DNA of 64,000 bases from Aliamphritea ceti (GTDB taxonomy: Bacteria; Pseudomonadota; Gammaproteobacteria; Pseudomonadales; Balneatricaceae): assembly GCF_024347215.1 (NCBI RefSeq), contig NZ_AP025282.1, positions 1,364,001 to 1,428,000 of the forward strand. The letters run 5' to 3'. The notes beneath the pieces were generated by a model. That model was not told the DNA's origin. It worked only from the letters and a program-made list of their open reading frames with translations, and did not search any database. Within the stretch, counting starts at the first letter, position 1. Each line of letters opens with the position of its first letter. The position numbers and the translations under genes were made by a program. Below are positions 26,186 through 34,813 of the stretch, piece by piece.

Positions 26186-26869
26186 TCATGGTCGAGTTGA
26201 AAGTTTATAACCAGCACCACGAATGGTGTGTAGTAAAGGTGGGCTATCGGGGAGGTCTATTTTTTTTCGTAATCGACCGATATGCACATCTATAACATTG
26301 GTTTGCGGGTCAAAGTTATAGCCCCACACTTGTTCAAGAAGCATGGTACGGGTGATGACCCGCTCCGGGTGGCTGAGAAAGTATTCAAGAATCTGGAATT
26401 CTCTGTTATTCAACTGTATGACGTGTGCTGCTCGGGAGACTTCGCGGTTTAAACGGTTGAGCTGCAGGTCTGCTAGCTGAAGGATTTCCTGAAAGGCCTG
26501 AGTAGTAACAGGGCTGCGGCGGGCCAGTATTTCTGCGCGGGCCAGCAGTTCGCTGAAGGCAAAAGGTTTAATCAGGTAGTCGTCGCCGCCACCTCTGAGG
26601 CCTTCAACTCTGTCGTCAACGCTGTCGAGAGCGCTGAGGATTAGCGTTGGTGTTTGATTACCTGCAGCTCGTAATGCCCGCAGCATTTGCAGGCCATCTG
26701 TACGGGGCATCATGCGGTCGGTAATTATCAGATCATATTCACCGTTCAGAGCCATAACTAAACCAATATGGCCATCTTCGGCATGATCGGTGTGATGGCC
26801 AGACTCAGCCATACCCTGACGAATATAGCTGGCCTGTTCCTGATTATCTTCAACAAGCAGTATTTTCAT
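26186..26869 (-). CDS. OmpR/PhoB-family response regulator
   Basis: DNA-binding partner of the adjacent kinase, 227 aa. The receiver domain has E7-D8, the phospho-acceptor D51 in LIITDRMMPR, and Lys in DYLIKPFAFSE. The C-terminal winged helix has ERVITRTMLLEQVWGYNFDPQTNVIDVHIGRLRKK. The QseB/CusR-like domain makes the palindrome at 27454-27475 its likely target, by inference. It lies 8 bp after the PepSY gene. Confidence 0.94.
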   Translation of the reverse strand: MKILLVEDNQEQASYIRQGMAESGHHTDHAEDGHIGLVMALNGEYDLIITDRMMPRTDGLQMLRALRAAGNQTPTLILSALDSVDDRVEGLRGGGDDYLIKPFAFSELLARAEILARRSPVTTQAFQEILQLADLQLNRLNREVSRAAHVIQLNNREFQILEYFLSHPERVITRTMLLEQVWGYNFDPQTNVIDVHIGRLRKKIDLPDSPPLLHTIRGAGYKLSTRP

Positions 26870-26877
26870 GCTGTCTG

Positions 26878-27387
26878 TTAGTACTCCCGCGAGTCCGTAT
26901 AATCTTCTTCTGCTTCCAAATACTCTTCATCAAGCGTTTCGCTGTGGATGATTTGAAATTCCTGACTGTCCATTTCAGCAATGATGATGCTATCAGCTTG
27001 TGCTACCTCTATCACGTAGATCAGTTCTGATCTGTCATCAATATCTGTGCTGACGCTGAGAATTTCACCGCTGAAAATACGTTCAGCGGTATCAATTGCA
27101 GTGCCCAGATCGATATCCGGAGTAATGCTTTCGGTCAGGCTGCCATCTTGCGCATCCAGGATCAGAGTATTTGGTTTACTGTAACCAAAGCTGGTGAAGC
27201 GGTATTGCGTGCGAGTACCGGATTCATCAAGTGTCACTTCAGTAATAGGCGTTTTGGTTTGTGCCTGGGCTTTATCAAATAACTCACCAAGCGGCAGCGT
27301 TGTCGCAGCAAAACCTGAGGTACTGAATGCTGTAGCTGTTAGTGCAAGGATAGACAAGGCTGACTTAGAAAGAATTGATTTAGACAT
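26878..27387 (-). CDS. Periplasmic PepSY-like protein
   Basis: A 169-aa protein with a signal peptide (cleavage probably after GFA, near residue 27) and a PepSY-like alpha/beta core in which LILDAQDGSLTES and FQIIHSETLDEEY have the usual strand pattern. The C-terminus is highly acidic (about ten Glu or Asp in the last 20 residues). PepSY proteins often accompany two-component systems; this one may bind the signal or modulate the kinase. A GAGGAG ribosome binding site precedes the ATG. First gene of the operon. Confidence 0.7.
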   Translation of the reverse strand: MSKSILSKSALSILALTATAFSTSGFAATTLPLGELFDKAQAQTKTPITEVTLDESGTRTQYRFTSFGYSKPNTLILDAQDGSLTESITPDIDLGTAIDTAERIFSGEILSVSTDIDDRSELIYVIEVAQADSIIIAEMDSQEFQIIHSETLDEEYLEAEEDYTDSREY

Positions 27388-27453
27388 GATTATTCTCCTC
27401 GTTAATTGATGCAGGAGAGTATGTATGATTCAGACTGAATGGAATTTGTCAGT

Positions 27454-27475
27454 AACATGACAATTTTGTCATGTT
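27454..27475. promoter_or_regulatory. CusR/HprR-like response-regulator box
   Basis: Perfect inverted repeat AACATGACA, ATTT, TGTCATGTT. It contains ATGACAANNTTGTCAT, the core of the CusR-type box described in E. coli. It lies 67 bp upstream of the PepSY start and right after the phosphopantetheinyl transferase stop. No T-run follows on either strand, so a terminator role is unlikely. A second small palindrome, ATTCAGACTGAAT, lies at 27428-27440. Confidence 0.72.
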
Positions 27476-27477
27476 AA

Positions 27478-28170
27478 TCAGTCAAGCTTGAACTGAGTAA
27501 CATTGCAGTATTCTATTGTACTCAGCCGCTGTTGTGAGGCTATTACCAGTTTGCAGTTGTGCTGTTGCAGCTCAGCTTCTTTCAGATAAATTCTACCTGC
27601 TTGCTTGTTGTCGTTTAGAGAGCATATTTTTTCAATGGGGGTAGTGTTTATATTAAGTATGCTTTGTAGCTTGTAAGTGGCTTCTTTTATACACCAGCTG
27701 CGATAAAAAAAGTCAGTCTGTTTTTCCTGTGGCAATGTGAGTAAGTGTTGTTTCTCTGCTGCTGTCATGAAGCCTGTCGCCATTGTTTGTAAGTTGTTTC
27801 TTGGCTTTTTGTATTCGATATCAATACCGGTTGCTTCATGTGTCAATGTTAGAGCAATCAGGTTATTGCTGTGGCTAAGGCTTATAAAAATATTATTGAA
27901 TGGAGCTGTGAGTTCAGGTGGGGCGTTATCTGATTCAGTGATTTGCCAGAGTAAATTAGTTTGTTTGAAGTGGTCATTGAGTGCGTGTCTTAGCAGAGTC
28001 CGGCTGACAATGTACTCACGGTATTTACGCGCATGGGATATCTTTTCTAGCTTCATTTTTTCTGAAGCTGAAAGCATTGGTAGTAAGGCTTTTTCCAGTG
28101 ATTCGGAATAAGTATTTAATTCTGCAAGCCAGAGTGTAAGAGCTTGTGTGTGGGGCAAGTGGGATCCCAT
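27478..28170 (-). CDS. Sfp-type 4'-phosphopantetheinyl transferase
   Basis: Adds the phosphopantetheine arm from CoA to carrier proteins, most likely the two ACPs encoded in the divergent aryl polyene operon. The 230-aa protein has the Mg-binding GIDIEY motif (D117, E119) and WCIKEATYK (W159, K162, E163), the two Sfp-family signatures, plus the N-terminal Arg-rich RTLLRHAL. It is divergent from the aryl polyene operon across about 270 bp. Confidence 0.92.
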   Translation of the reverse strand: MGSHLPHTQALTLWLAELNTYSESLEKALLPMLSASEKMKLEKISHARKYREYIVSRTLLRHALNDHFKQTNLLWQITESDNAPPELTAPFNNIFISLSHSNNLIALTLTHEATGIDIEYKKPRNNLQTMATGFMTAAEKQHLLTLPQEKQTDFFYRSWCIKEATYKLQSILNINTTPIEKICSLNDNKQAGRIYLKEAELQQHNCKLVIASQQRLSTIEYCNVTQFKLD

Positions 28171-28436
28171 GAGCAGATAATTAAAATCAATTAGGCTAAG
28201 TTAATTAGTTAGCTCTAAGTTATCTAAGCTTAATTTAACTTATCAGCTTTATCATTAGTTATTGCTTCAGTTTATCGGGTTTGTATTGTTGTATTTGGTG
28301 CTAAGTTGTTGTTTTAAATTTGAGGGACTTGCAACTGACTACTTCCAAGGTAGAATTCTTCGATTCGCTGAAAGTATTATTGATTGTCTTACCTTTAGAC
28401 TGTTTTACAGATTGTTGTCACAGGGGAGTGGGAAGG
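28171..28436. other. Divergent promoter region of the aryl polyene operon
   Basis: AT-rich gap between the transferase and the first operon gene. A reading frame runs through part of it in frame with apeC, from a TTG at 28320, but that stretch does not look like the family's N-terminus. Promoters must lie here; I cannot fix their hexamers. Confidence 0.4.
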
Positions 28437-29162
28437 TTGTTACGTTTTAATATTGATGCATGGAATGCCTACGCTCCTGGTCTGGAAGGTATTCCAGCTT
28501 GGCAGGACTGGTTTGCTAATCCTGTGGCTGTTAATGACGCTGTAAAACCTGCTGTGATGAAAGCGATACCGGCAATGTTAAGGCGTCGTTTTACGCCTTT
28601 AGGTAAAGTTGCTATGGGCGCTGCTCTGCCTTTGCTGGATGGTATCGATTCTATTCCAAGTGTGTTTGCTTCCCGTCATGGTGATACACCACTTACTCTT
28701 GATTTATTGCAAGAGATTGGCCGTGATGAGCCAATGTCGCCTACTGCTTTTAGTTTGGCCGTCCATAATGCCGTTGGAGGCTTATATTCAATAGCCCGTA
28801 AAGATCAGAGTCCGATTAATGCGATTGCTGCCAGTAAAGGGCTAGTGGTACAGGCTTTATTGGAAGTTATATGCCAGTTACAAGTCCATGGGCGAGTACT
28901 GTGTGTTATCTATGATGTAGTGTTGCCCAGCATTTATCAGGCGTATTGCCGAGGCCCTGAATTTCCACTAGCGTTGGCGATGATTATCAGTCGTGATGGC
29001 GATAACATTTATGAGCTGGAGCAAAATTCTGCAAATGAAAAAGGTGTTACTGAAGATTATCAGGATACTTTGAAGTTGATTGCCATGCTGTTAGGAAAAG
29101 AAGATGTTGTAAGTTATCAGATCAGACAATCTCAGTGGACTTTAAACCGAGGTTGTAAATGA
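28437..29162 (+). CDS. apeC: ApeC-like ketosynthase chain-length factor
   Basis: Ketosynthase-like protein of 241 aa with only the N-terminal half of a thiolase fold. The usual Cys position is within FSLAVHNAVGG, without a cysteine, so it cannot condense by itself. In aryl polyene systems ApeC pairs with the ketosynthase ApeO as a chain-length-factor partner. I chose TTG 28437, which follows GGGGAG at 9 bases and gives MLRFNIDAWNAYAPGL, the conserved family start. The stop overlaps the apeD start (ATGA). Confidence 0.85.
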   Translation: MLRFNIDAWNAYAPGLEGIPAWQDWFANPVAVNDAVKPAVMKAIPAMLRRRFTPLGKVAMGAALPLLDGIDSIPSVFASRHGDTPLTLDLLQEIGRDEPMSPTAFSLAVHNAVGGLYSIARKDQSPINAIAASKGLVVQALLEVICQLQVHGRVLCVIYDVVLPSIYQAYCRGPEFPLALAMIISRDGDNIYELEQNSANEKGVTEDYQDTLKLIAMLLGKEDVVSYQIRQSQWTLNRGCK

Positions 29163-29935
29163 CGGTTATTGGGCGAAGCCTTAATCATATATGGCGCTGG
29201 ATTGGAACCGCATTCAGTTTCTTGGTGTTTGGTATCGGCGGTGTGCTGTTGCCGGTAATTGTAGTGCCGGTTCTAAATTTATTGTATCGGGATGTGAATA
29301 AAAGGCAGTCTGCTGCAAAACGCTTTATACATCATTCGTTTCGGTTCTATATAGGAATGATGCGATTTCTGGGGGTATTAACTTATCAGATTGACGATGT
29401 AGAGAAATTTCGTGGTGCTCAGCTGGTCCTTGCAAATCATCCGTCCTTAATTGATGTGATCTTTCTGATAGCGCTCTTACCGAATGCCAATTGTGTTGTT
29501 AAGGGCCGTCTGGTGCAAAATCCTTTTACACGTGGACCTATCCGAACAGCTGGTTACATTATTAATGATGGTAGCGAAGATGTACTGGCTATGGCGAAAG
29601 ATGCGTTTGTCAGAGGAGAAGCGTTGATCGTGTTTCCTGAGGGTACCCGGACTGAGCCGGATCAGGCTCCTCTTTTTAAACGTGGTGCCGCTCAGATAGC
29701 TGTGCGAACAGAAGCTGATATATCACCTGTGCTGATTGAATGTTCCCCCACAACACTTACTAAATCTGATCGTTGGTATGAAGTACCGGATAAAAAAGTA
29801 CATGTTCGTATTCAGGTACAGGATATGATTCTCGCTGAACAATATATGGCGCCGGTATCTCCGGCTAAATTAGCCCGGGTGTTAACCCGGGATCTGAATG
29901 AATATTTTAACAAGGAATTAAAAGTGTATGAGTGA
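29159..29935 (+). CDS. apeD: Lysophospholipid-type acyltransferase (ApeD-like)
   Basis: Membrane acyltransferase of the PlsC family, 258 aa. It has a hydrophobic N-terminal helix near residues 18-40, the catalytic HX4D motif NHPSLID (H94, D99), and VFPEGTRTEP for glycerophosphate or acyl acceptor binding. In aryl polyene loci this gene probably helps attach the polyene to a membrane lipid. It overlaps both neighbours by a few bases. Confidence 0.88.
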   Translation: MTVIGRSLNHIWRWIGTAFSFLVFGIGGVLLPVIVVPVLNLLYRDVNKRQSAAKRFIHHSFRFYIGMMRFLGVLTYQIDDVEKFRGAQLVLANHPSLIDVIFLIALLPNANCVVKGRLVQNPFTRGPIRTAGYIINDGSEDVLAMAKDAFVRGEALIVFPEGTRTEPDQAPLFKRGAAQIAVRTEADISPVLIECSPTTLTKSDRWYEVPDKKVHVRIQVQDMILAEQYMAPVSPAKLARVLTRDLNEYFNKELKVYE

Positions 29936-30188
29936 ATTAAGCATCGAACTCAAACATATGATTATTGAAGCGCTGGATCTGGAAGATATAAGTGTTGATG
30001 ACATTATTGATGAAGAACCGTTGTTCGTAGAAGGCTTAGGGCTGGATTCCATTGATGCTCTGGAAATAGGTCTGGCGTTGCAAAAGCGTTACGGCATCAC
30101 TTTGAAATCAGACTCAGAAGACACGCGAAAGCATTTTTCCAGCATCACTGCTCTGGAGTCTCTGGTTGAATCTCAGCGAGTTAAATAA
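29928..30188 (+). CDS. apeE: Acyl carrier protein (ApeE-like)
   Basis: Acidic four-helix carrier of 86 aa with the phosphopantetheine attachment serine S41 in GLGLDSIDALEIG. It carries starter or growing polyene intermediates. It overlaps the acyltransferase gene by 8 bp and is followed by a second carrier, the usual ACP pair of aryl polyene loci. Confidence 0.92.
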   Translation: MSELSIELKHMIIEALDLEDISVDDIIDEEPLFVEGLGLDSIDALEIGLALQKRYGITLKSDSEDTRKHFSSITALESLVESQRVK

Positions 30189-30197
30189 GAGATCGTT

Positions 30198-30449
30198 ATG
30201 CATACTCAAGAAGAAATATATTCAAAAATTGTAGATATTCTGGAAGAGCTTTTTGAAGTTGATCCGGCGGGTGTTTCACCGGAATCGAATCTTTATCAGG
30301 ATTTGGATGTTGACAGTATTGATGCTGTGGATCTGGTTGTTGAACTGAAGAAATACACGGGTAAAAAAATTCAGCCTGATGACTTTAAACAAGTTCGAAC
30401 CGTGCAGGATGTTGTTACTGAAGTTGAAAAACTGTTGAATAACGGTTGA
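30198..30449 (+). CDS. apeF: Acyl carrier protein (ApeF-like)
   Basis: Second carrier protein, 83 aa, with S40 in DLDVDSIDAVDLV. It differs clearly from the first, so the two carriers probably have separate tasks such as starter loading and elongation. An AGAG-containing ribosome binding site lies just before the ATG. Confidence 0.92.
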   Translation: MHTQEEIYSKIVDILEELFEVDPAGVSPESNLYQDLDVDSIDAVDLVVELKKYTGKKIQPDDFKQVRTVQDVVTEVEKLLNNG

Positions 30450-30455
30450 TCTGAT

Positions 30456-30992
30456 TTGCATTATAAAATCATTATTGGTGTCTTATCTTTAAGCTATCCC
30501 TTTATTGTTTATTGGGGGCTGCAAAATTATGGCGCTGCATTGTTATTGCCATTGCTATTTATTTTGCTATCACTGCGATGGATTACAGGTAATCAACCAG
30601 GAGAGCGTAAGGTACTCATATTCAGTGCGTTCGCTTTGTTATTAGTTGTTGTGTGCTGGGGACAGGCTCTGGGTTTAAAGTTTTATCCGGTAATCATGAA
30701 CTTAGGATTCCTAACTTTATTTGCAGGTAGTCTGTTTTCTTCGATGACAGTGGTTGAACGACTGGCAAGAATAAAAGAGCCTGACTTGTCAGATGCTGGC
30801 ATTGCTTATACGCGAAAGGTAACCGTCGTATGGAGCGTGTTTTTTCTGATAAACGGCACTGTTGCGGCAATAACGGCTGTATTTTTCAGTAATGAAATCT
30901 GGGTGTTTTATAACGGTTTTATTGCATACCTGCTGATAGGTATCTTGGCCACTGCAGAATGGTTCATACGGAAAAAGGTTAGGCATAACTGA
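30456..30992 (+). CDS. apeG: Aryl polyene cluster membrane protein (ApeG-like, COG4648)
   Basis: Membrane protein of 178 aa with about five hydrophobic helices over nearly its whole length and a basic C-terminus. It resembles the predicted membrane proteins that follow the ACPs in aryl polyene loci. Function unknown. Translation appears to start at TTG 30456, 6 bp after the ACP stop. Confidence 0.75.
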   Translation: MHYKIIIGVLSLSYPFIVYWGLQNYGAALLLPLLFILLSLRWITGNQPGERKVLIFSAFALLLVVVCWGQALGLKFYPVIMNLGFLTLFAGSLFSSMTVVERLARIKEPDLSDAGIAYTRKVTVVWSVFFLINGTVAAITAVFFSNEIWVFYNGFIAYLLIGILATAEWFIRKKVRHN

Positions 30993-30993
30993 C

Positions 30994-32688
30994 ATGGAAT
31001 GGGTGAAGTTATCCCGCTGGATGGTTGATGTTGATCAGTATCATGAGCTGGCAGTTGATGCTGGCGTGGTGTTGAATAAGGCAGAGTTAAACGTTCGTGT
31101 GTCTCGATGGGTTGCCTGGTTGCAATGTAGGGATGGCCTGCGCTGGGCGGTGTACCATCAAGATATATATGAGTATTTAGCAATACTTTTAGCGTTATGG
31201 CATTTGCAGCGAACCGCTTGCGTACCTGGTGATAATCAGGCCGGCAATATAGAAAAACTACGTGCGGTAGTAGACGGTTTTGCAGGAGAGTTTCCCACCC
31301 AAAACAGCTATAGCAGTAGTGATGAGCTGCCGTTAACTGGGCTTCTGCCTGAAACGATTAACTGGCACCCGTTGAATACTGACTATCCAGCACTGGAAAT
31401 TTACACGTCTGGATCGTCTGGTGAGCCCCAGGCAATTGTAAAAACAATTGGGCAGTTAGAAAGTGAAGCGTCTGCTTTAGATAAGTGGCAGGTAGCTAAC
31501 TCCGGATCAGTAGTTATTTCAACTGTCTCTCACCAGCATTTATATGGCATGACATTCAGGCTGTTCTGGCCTATGAGTGCAGGTAAACTTTTTGAGCGTA
31601 CGGTTTGTCAGTATGGCGAGTCAGTTATTCAACTGGCGAAAATATATGAACGTTTCTGTTTAGTATCAAGTCCCGCGTTGCTGGCACGAATGAACAAAGC
31701 GCTGGCCTGGCATGAAGTGGCATCTGGCTGCGAGTATATATTGTCGTCTGCAGCTCCTTTGCCTCTAATAGCTAGCCAGTGTGCAGAACATTTGCTTAAA
31801 GCACCCGTCAGAGAAATTTACGGTAGCTCTGAGACGGGAGCAATTGCCTGGCGGGAACAGCTGTATGGTGAGTGTTGGCAAACTTTACCTGGTGTTGAAC
31901 TTCGAAGCCTTAAAAAAGGTGGGCTTCAGGTTCAGTCTACTCATTTAATTGAGGCTGTAGTCCTGCCTGATAAAATTGAATTTACAGAGCTGAACCGTTT
32001 CAAATTACTTGGCAGAATTGACAGAATTGCGAAGGTGGAAGGTAAAAGAGTATCTTTAAATGCTGTAGAGCGCTGTCTGAAAAACAATTCTGTGATTACC
32101 GATATTAAGGCTTTGGTTCTGCACCGTAAGCGTACTGAAGTTGCAGTTGTTATTGAGTTAACAGCAGAAGGGCGGCAATGGTTAAGGCGGGCAGGGCGTA
32201 AAGCGGTTATCAGATCCTTCAAAACACAGTTGGCCGCTTATTTCGAAGCAGTTACTTTACCCCGGCGTTGGCGTTTTCCTTACCGAATGCCCTATAACCA
32301 ACAAGGAAAGCTACCTTTGGATAACCTTAATGCTTTGTTTGTCTCTGAGCCCCAAAAGTGGCCATTGCTGTTGAGTGAGAAGTTAAACGAAACTGTAGAG
32401 CTTGAATGTTTCATACCGGCAGATACCGAGTATTTTGATGGGCATTTTGCGGAGCACCCTATTTTACCGGGGGTGGTTCAGGTGCACTGGGCTGAAGCAT
32501 TCGGTCGGCAATATTACTCAATAGAAGGTCGTTTCATCCGTTTAGAAGTAATTAAGTTTCAGCAAGTAATTACACCTGAGATGGTGGTTCTTCTTCTGTT
32601 GGATTATAGCCCGGAAAAACAGAAACTAAGTTTCAAGTATATGTCCTCAAAAGGTGTGCATTCCAGTGGCAGGATTTGTTTTGAATAA
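30994..32688 (+). CDS. apeH: Acyl-AMP ligase fused to a hotdog dehydratase (ApeH-ApeI)
   Basis: A 564-aa fusion. Residues ~40-455 form an adenylate-forming enzyme with the ATP loop TSGSSGEPQAIVK (138-150), EIYGSSETGAIAWR and LGRIDRIAKVEGKRVSL; ApeH-type enzymes activate the aryl starter (4-hydroxybenzoate type) and load it onto an ACP. Residues ~469-564 form a FabZ-like dehydratase with FDGHFAEHPILPGV and the catalytic H484. ApeH and ApeI are separate proteins in E. coli. The fusion is continuous in one frame. It starts 1 bp after apeG ends. Confidence 0.88.
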   Translation: MEWVKLSRWMVDVDQYHELAVDAGVVLNKAELNVRVSRWVAWLQCRDGLRWAVYHQDIYEYLAILLALWHLQRTACVPGDNQAGNIEKLRAVVDGFAGEFPTQNSYSSSDELPLTGLLPETINWHPLNTDYPALEIYTSGSSGEPQAIVKTIGQLESEASALDKWQVANSGSVVISTVSHQHLYGMTFRLFWPMSAGKLFERTVCQYGESVIQLAKIYERFCLVSSPALLARMNKALAWHEVASGCEYILSSAAPLPLIASQCAEHLLKAPVREIYGSSETGAIAWREQLYGECWQTLPGVELRSLKKGGLQVQSTHLIEAVVLPDKIEFTELNRFKLLGRIDRIAKVEGKRVSLNAVERCLKNNSVITDIKALVLHRKRTEVAVVIELTAEGRQWLRRAGRKAVIRSFKTQLAAYFEAVTLPRRWRFPYRMPYNQQGKLPLDNLNALFVSEPQKWPLLLSEKLNETVELECFIPADTEYFDGHFAEHPILPGVVQVHWAEAFGRQYYSIEGRFIRLEVIKFQQVITPEMVVLLLLDYSPEKQKLSFKYMSSKGVHSSGRICFE

Positions 32689-33433
32689 GACTGACTTTCA
32701 GCCAGCGTTTTTGATTCCTGTTTACAATCATGAGCATGCTATTACTGACACGTTAGAGAAAGCATTAGAGTACGAGCTTCCGGTTTTACTTGTTGATGAC
32801 GGCAGTGATGACGCTTGCCGTCTTAAGTTGATAGAGTTGGCTGAACGTCATTCAGGCAAAGCGATACTAATTCGGTTAGCAGAGAATTCGGGCAAAGGCG
32901 CAGCTATTAAAGCAGGTATCAGGCATTTACAGCAAAATGGCTTCACCCATGCAATTCAAATCGATGCTGATGGACAGCATGATGTTGCGGATTTACCTAA
33001 GTTTATGAAAGCGGCAGAACAAAGGTCAGAAACACTTATTATTGGTTATCCGCAATATGATGAGTCAGTTCCCAAGACACGTTTATATGCACGGTATTTA
33101 ACGCATGTATGGGTGTGGATAAATACTCTGTCTTTTGCGATTAAGGACTCAATGTGTGGTTTTCGCCTCTATCCTCTGGCTGCATTGGTGACACAGTTGG
33201 ATGAAGAGCGCTGCGGTGACCGTATGGATTTTGATACAGAAGTTCTGGTCCGCTGGGTCTGGCGGGGCGGTAAAGTTACTAATGTGCCAGTGAATGTGCG
33301 TTACCCTCTTGATGGTGTTTCTCATTTTAATGTTTTCCGAGATAACGTTTTGATATCTTTAATGCACAGTCGTTTATTTTTGGGCATGTTAGTGCGTTCT
33401 CCTAACCTTATTTGGCGTAAAGTCCGTGGTTAA
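32681..33433 (+). CDS. apeJ: Family 2 glycosyltransferase
   Basis: Cytoplasmic GT2 enzyme of 250 aa with the UDP-sugar binding VDDGSDD near residue 30, QIDADGQHD as the metal-binding DxD and DSMCGFRLY near residue 165, as in DPM1-like transferases. It corresponds to the glycosyltransferase half of ApeJ and probably glycosylates the polyene or its lipid anchor. TTG 32681 overlaps apeH by 8 bp and has CAGGAT upstream; longer GTG starts at 32654 or 32666 are possible. Confidence 0.85.
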   Translation: MNKTDFQPAFLIPVYNHEHAITDTLEKALEYELPVLLVDDGSDDACRLKLIELAERHSGKAILIRLAENSGKGAAIKAGIRHLQQNGFTHAIQIDADGQHDVADLPKFMKAAEQRSETLIIGYPQYDESVPKTRLYARYLTHVWVWINTLSFAIKDSMCGFRLYPLAALVTQLDEERCGDRMDFDTEVLVRWVWRGGKVTNVPVNVRYPLDGVSHFNVFRDNVLISLMHSRLFLGMLVRSPNLIWRKVRG

Positions 33434-33442
33434 GAGGTCCTT

Positions 33443-34372
33443 ATGTCAGAAATGAGCAGGCATTGGTCACGGGTAGGTGAGGCAGGTACTGTGGCCGGTA
33501 TGCGCATATTGCTATTTATCTATATTTTGTTTGGCCGTGTGGGATTCCGAGCGGTGCTCTGGCCCGTCATGGCTTATTATTATCTGGTACACGCAAAAGC
33601 GCGGCAGCACTCTGCTGAATATCTGGCAAGGGTAAAACCTTTTTTATCTTCGCAGCAGGCACGTGAACTTACCTCATTTAAACATTTTCTGGCTTTTGGA
33701 GAGGCGTTGCTGGACAAACTGATTGTCTGGATGGGGCGAATAAGTGATGACAACGTTGAATTTGCGACGCCTGATGCTTTTGCGCATTTAGATACTGGTC
33801 AGAGAGGGGGGATTATAATTGTCTCCCATCTTGGTAATTCGGAGATATGTAATGCATTGGCGCATCAGGCCAGAGACGTTCGTTTGACGATTCTGGTGCA
33901 TACCCGGCATGCGGTGAAATTTAATTCAGTGCTTAAAAAGCTCAATACCAGTAACCGAATTGAATTATTACAGGTTACCGAAATGTCACCTGCAACAGCG
34001 ATGCTGTTATCCGAACGTATTGATGCTGGTGAATATGTAGTGATTGCTGGAGATCGGGTACCGGTGAACAACCCGGGCAGAACTTCAACAGTGACTTTTC
34101 TCGGAGAAAGTGCTGACTTACCTCAGGGCGCTTTTATTTTAGCTGCGTTGTTACGTTGTCCGGTACATCTTTTGTTCTGTTTGAAGCAACAAGGTACCTA
34201 CCATTTATATTTAGAAATATTCGCTGAACGGTTGAAGCTTCCCCGCAAGGAGCGGCAAGCGGAGCTTGATAAGTATGTACAGCAATATGCACAGCGGTTA
34301 GAACATTATTGTATAAAGGCACCGCTGCAATGGTTTAATTTTTACCCTTTCTGGGGTGAAAGAAATACATAA
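33443..34372 (+). CDS. LpxL/HtrB-like lipid acyltransferase
   Basis: Membrane acyltransferase of the LpxL_LpxM family, 309 aa. It has an N-terminal hydrophobic stretch and the HX4E motif in VSHLGNSE, then VIAGDRVPVNN near residue 200, matching the family's GxR motif. In E. coli-type ape loci the equivalent domain is part of the bifunctional ApeJ, so here the two functions lie on separate adjacent genes. Likely role: acylating the lipid part of the polyene. Confidence 0.87.
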   Translation: MSEMSRHWSRVGEAGTVAGMRILLFIYILFGRVGFRAVLWPVMAYYYLVHAKARQHSAEYLARVKPFLSSQQARELTSFKHFLAFGEALLDKLIVWMGRISDDNVEFATPDAFAHLDTGQRGGIIIVSHLGNSEICNALAHQARDVRLTILVHTRHAVKFNSVLKKLNTSNRIELLQVTEMSPATAMLLSERIDAGEYVVIAGDRVPVNNPGRTSTVTFLGESADLPQGAFILAALLRCPVHLLFCLKQQGTYHLYLEIFAERLKLPRKERQAELDKYVQQYAQRLEHYCIKAPLQWFNFYPFWGERNT

Positions 34373-34411
34373 GCTGGACGTTATTACAGTGCTATTAAGG
34401 TGTTGTTGAGT

Positions 34412-34813
34412 ATGGAAACAGAAGTCGTTATTGAAGTGCCGTTTCATGATGTGGATAGTATGCATGTCGCGTGGCATGGTCATTATGCGAAGTATTTGGA
34501 AGTCGCCCGTTGTGCCTTATTAGATAAAATTGCATATAACTATATCGAAATGGAGGCTTCGGGGTATGCCTGGCCGGTTATCGATATGCGTATTCGTTAT
34601 GCACAGCCTTTGAGGTTTCAGCAGAAGGTTTGTGTCAGAGCAAAATTAGTTGAGTGGGAAAATCGCTTAAAGGTCGATTACGTAATTGTCGATCAGGAAA
34701 GTGGGAGGCGCTTAACTAAGGCTTTTACCGTACAAGTAGCGGTGGGCTTAGCTGATGGTGAAATGCAGTATGCATCGCCTGCGGTACTATTAGAAAAACT
34801 TGGGAAAGAATAA
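34412..34813 (+). CDS. apeK: 4HBT-family thioesterase (ApeK-like)
   Basis: Hotdog thioesterase of 133 aa with VPFHDVDSMHVAWHGHYAKYLEVAR at the N-terminus, where the Asp and the downstream tyrosine and histidine pattern are those of YbgC-type enzymes. It probably releases the polyene, or clears wrong acyl groups, from the carrier protein. ATG 34412 follows AAGGTG at 9 bases; a GTG at 34400 is in frame but has weaker support. Stop and next start overlap (TAATG). Confidence 0.88.
   Translation: METEVVIEVPFHDVDSMHVAWHGHYAKYLEVARCALLDKIAYNYIEMEASGYAWPVIDMRIRYAQPLRFQQKVCVRAKLVEWENRLKVDYVIVDQESGRRLTKAFTVQVAVGLADGEMQYASPAVLLEKLGKE

Noticed and set aside
27454..27475. Palindrome as terminator of the phosphopantetheinyl transferase gene
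   Set aside because: No T-run follows on the minus strand, and the sequence matches a response-regulator box.
28320..28436. Upstream TTG extension of apeC
   Set aside because: The added 39 residues are Cys/Leu-rich and unlike the family N-terminus; TTG 28437 has a proper ribosome binding site.
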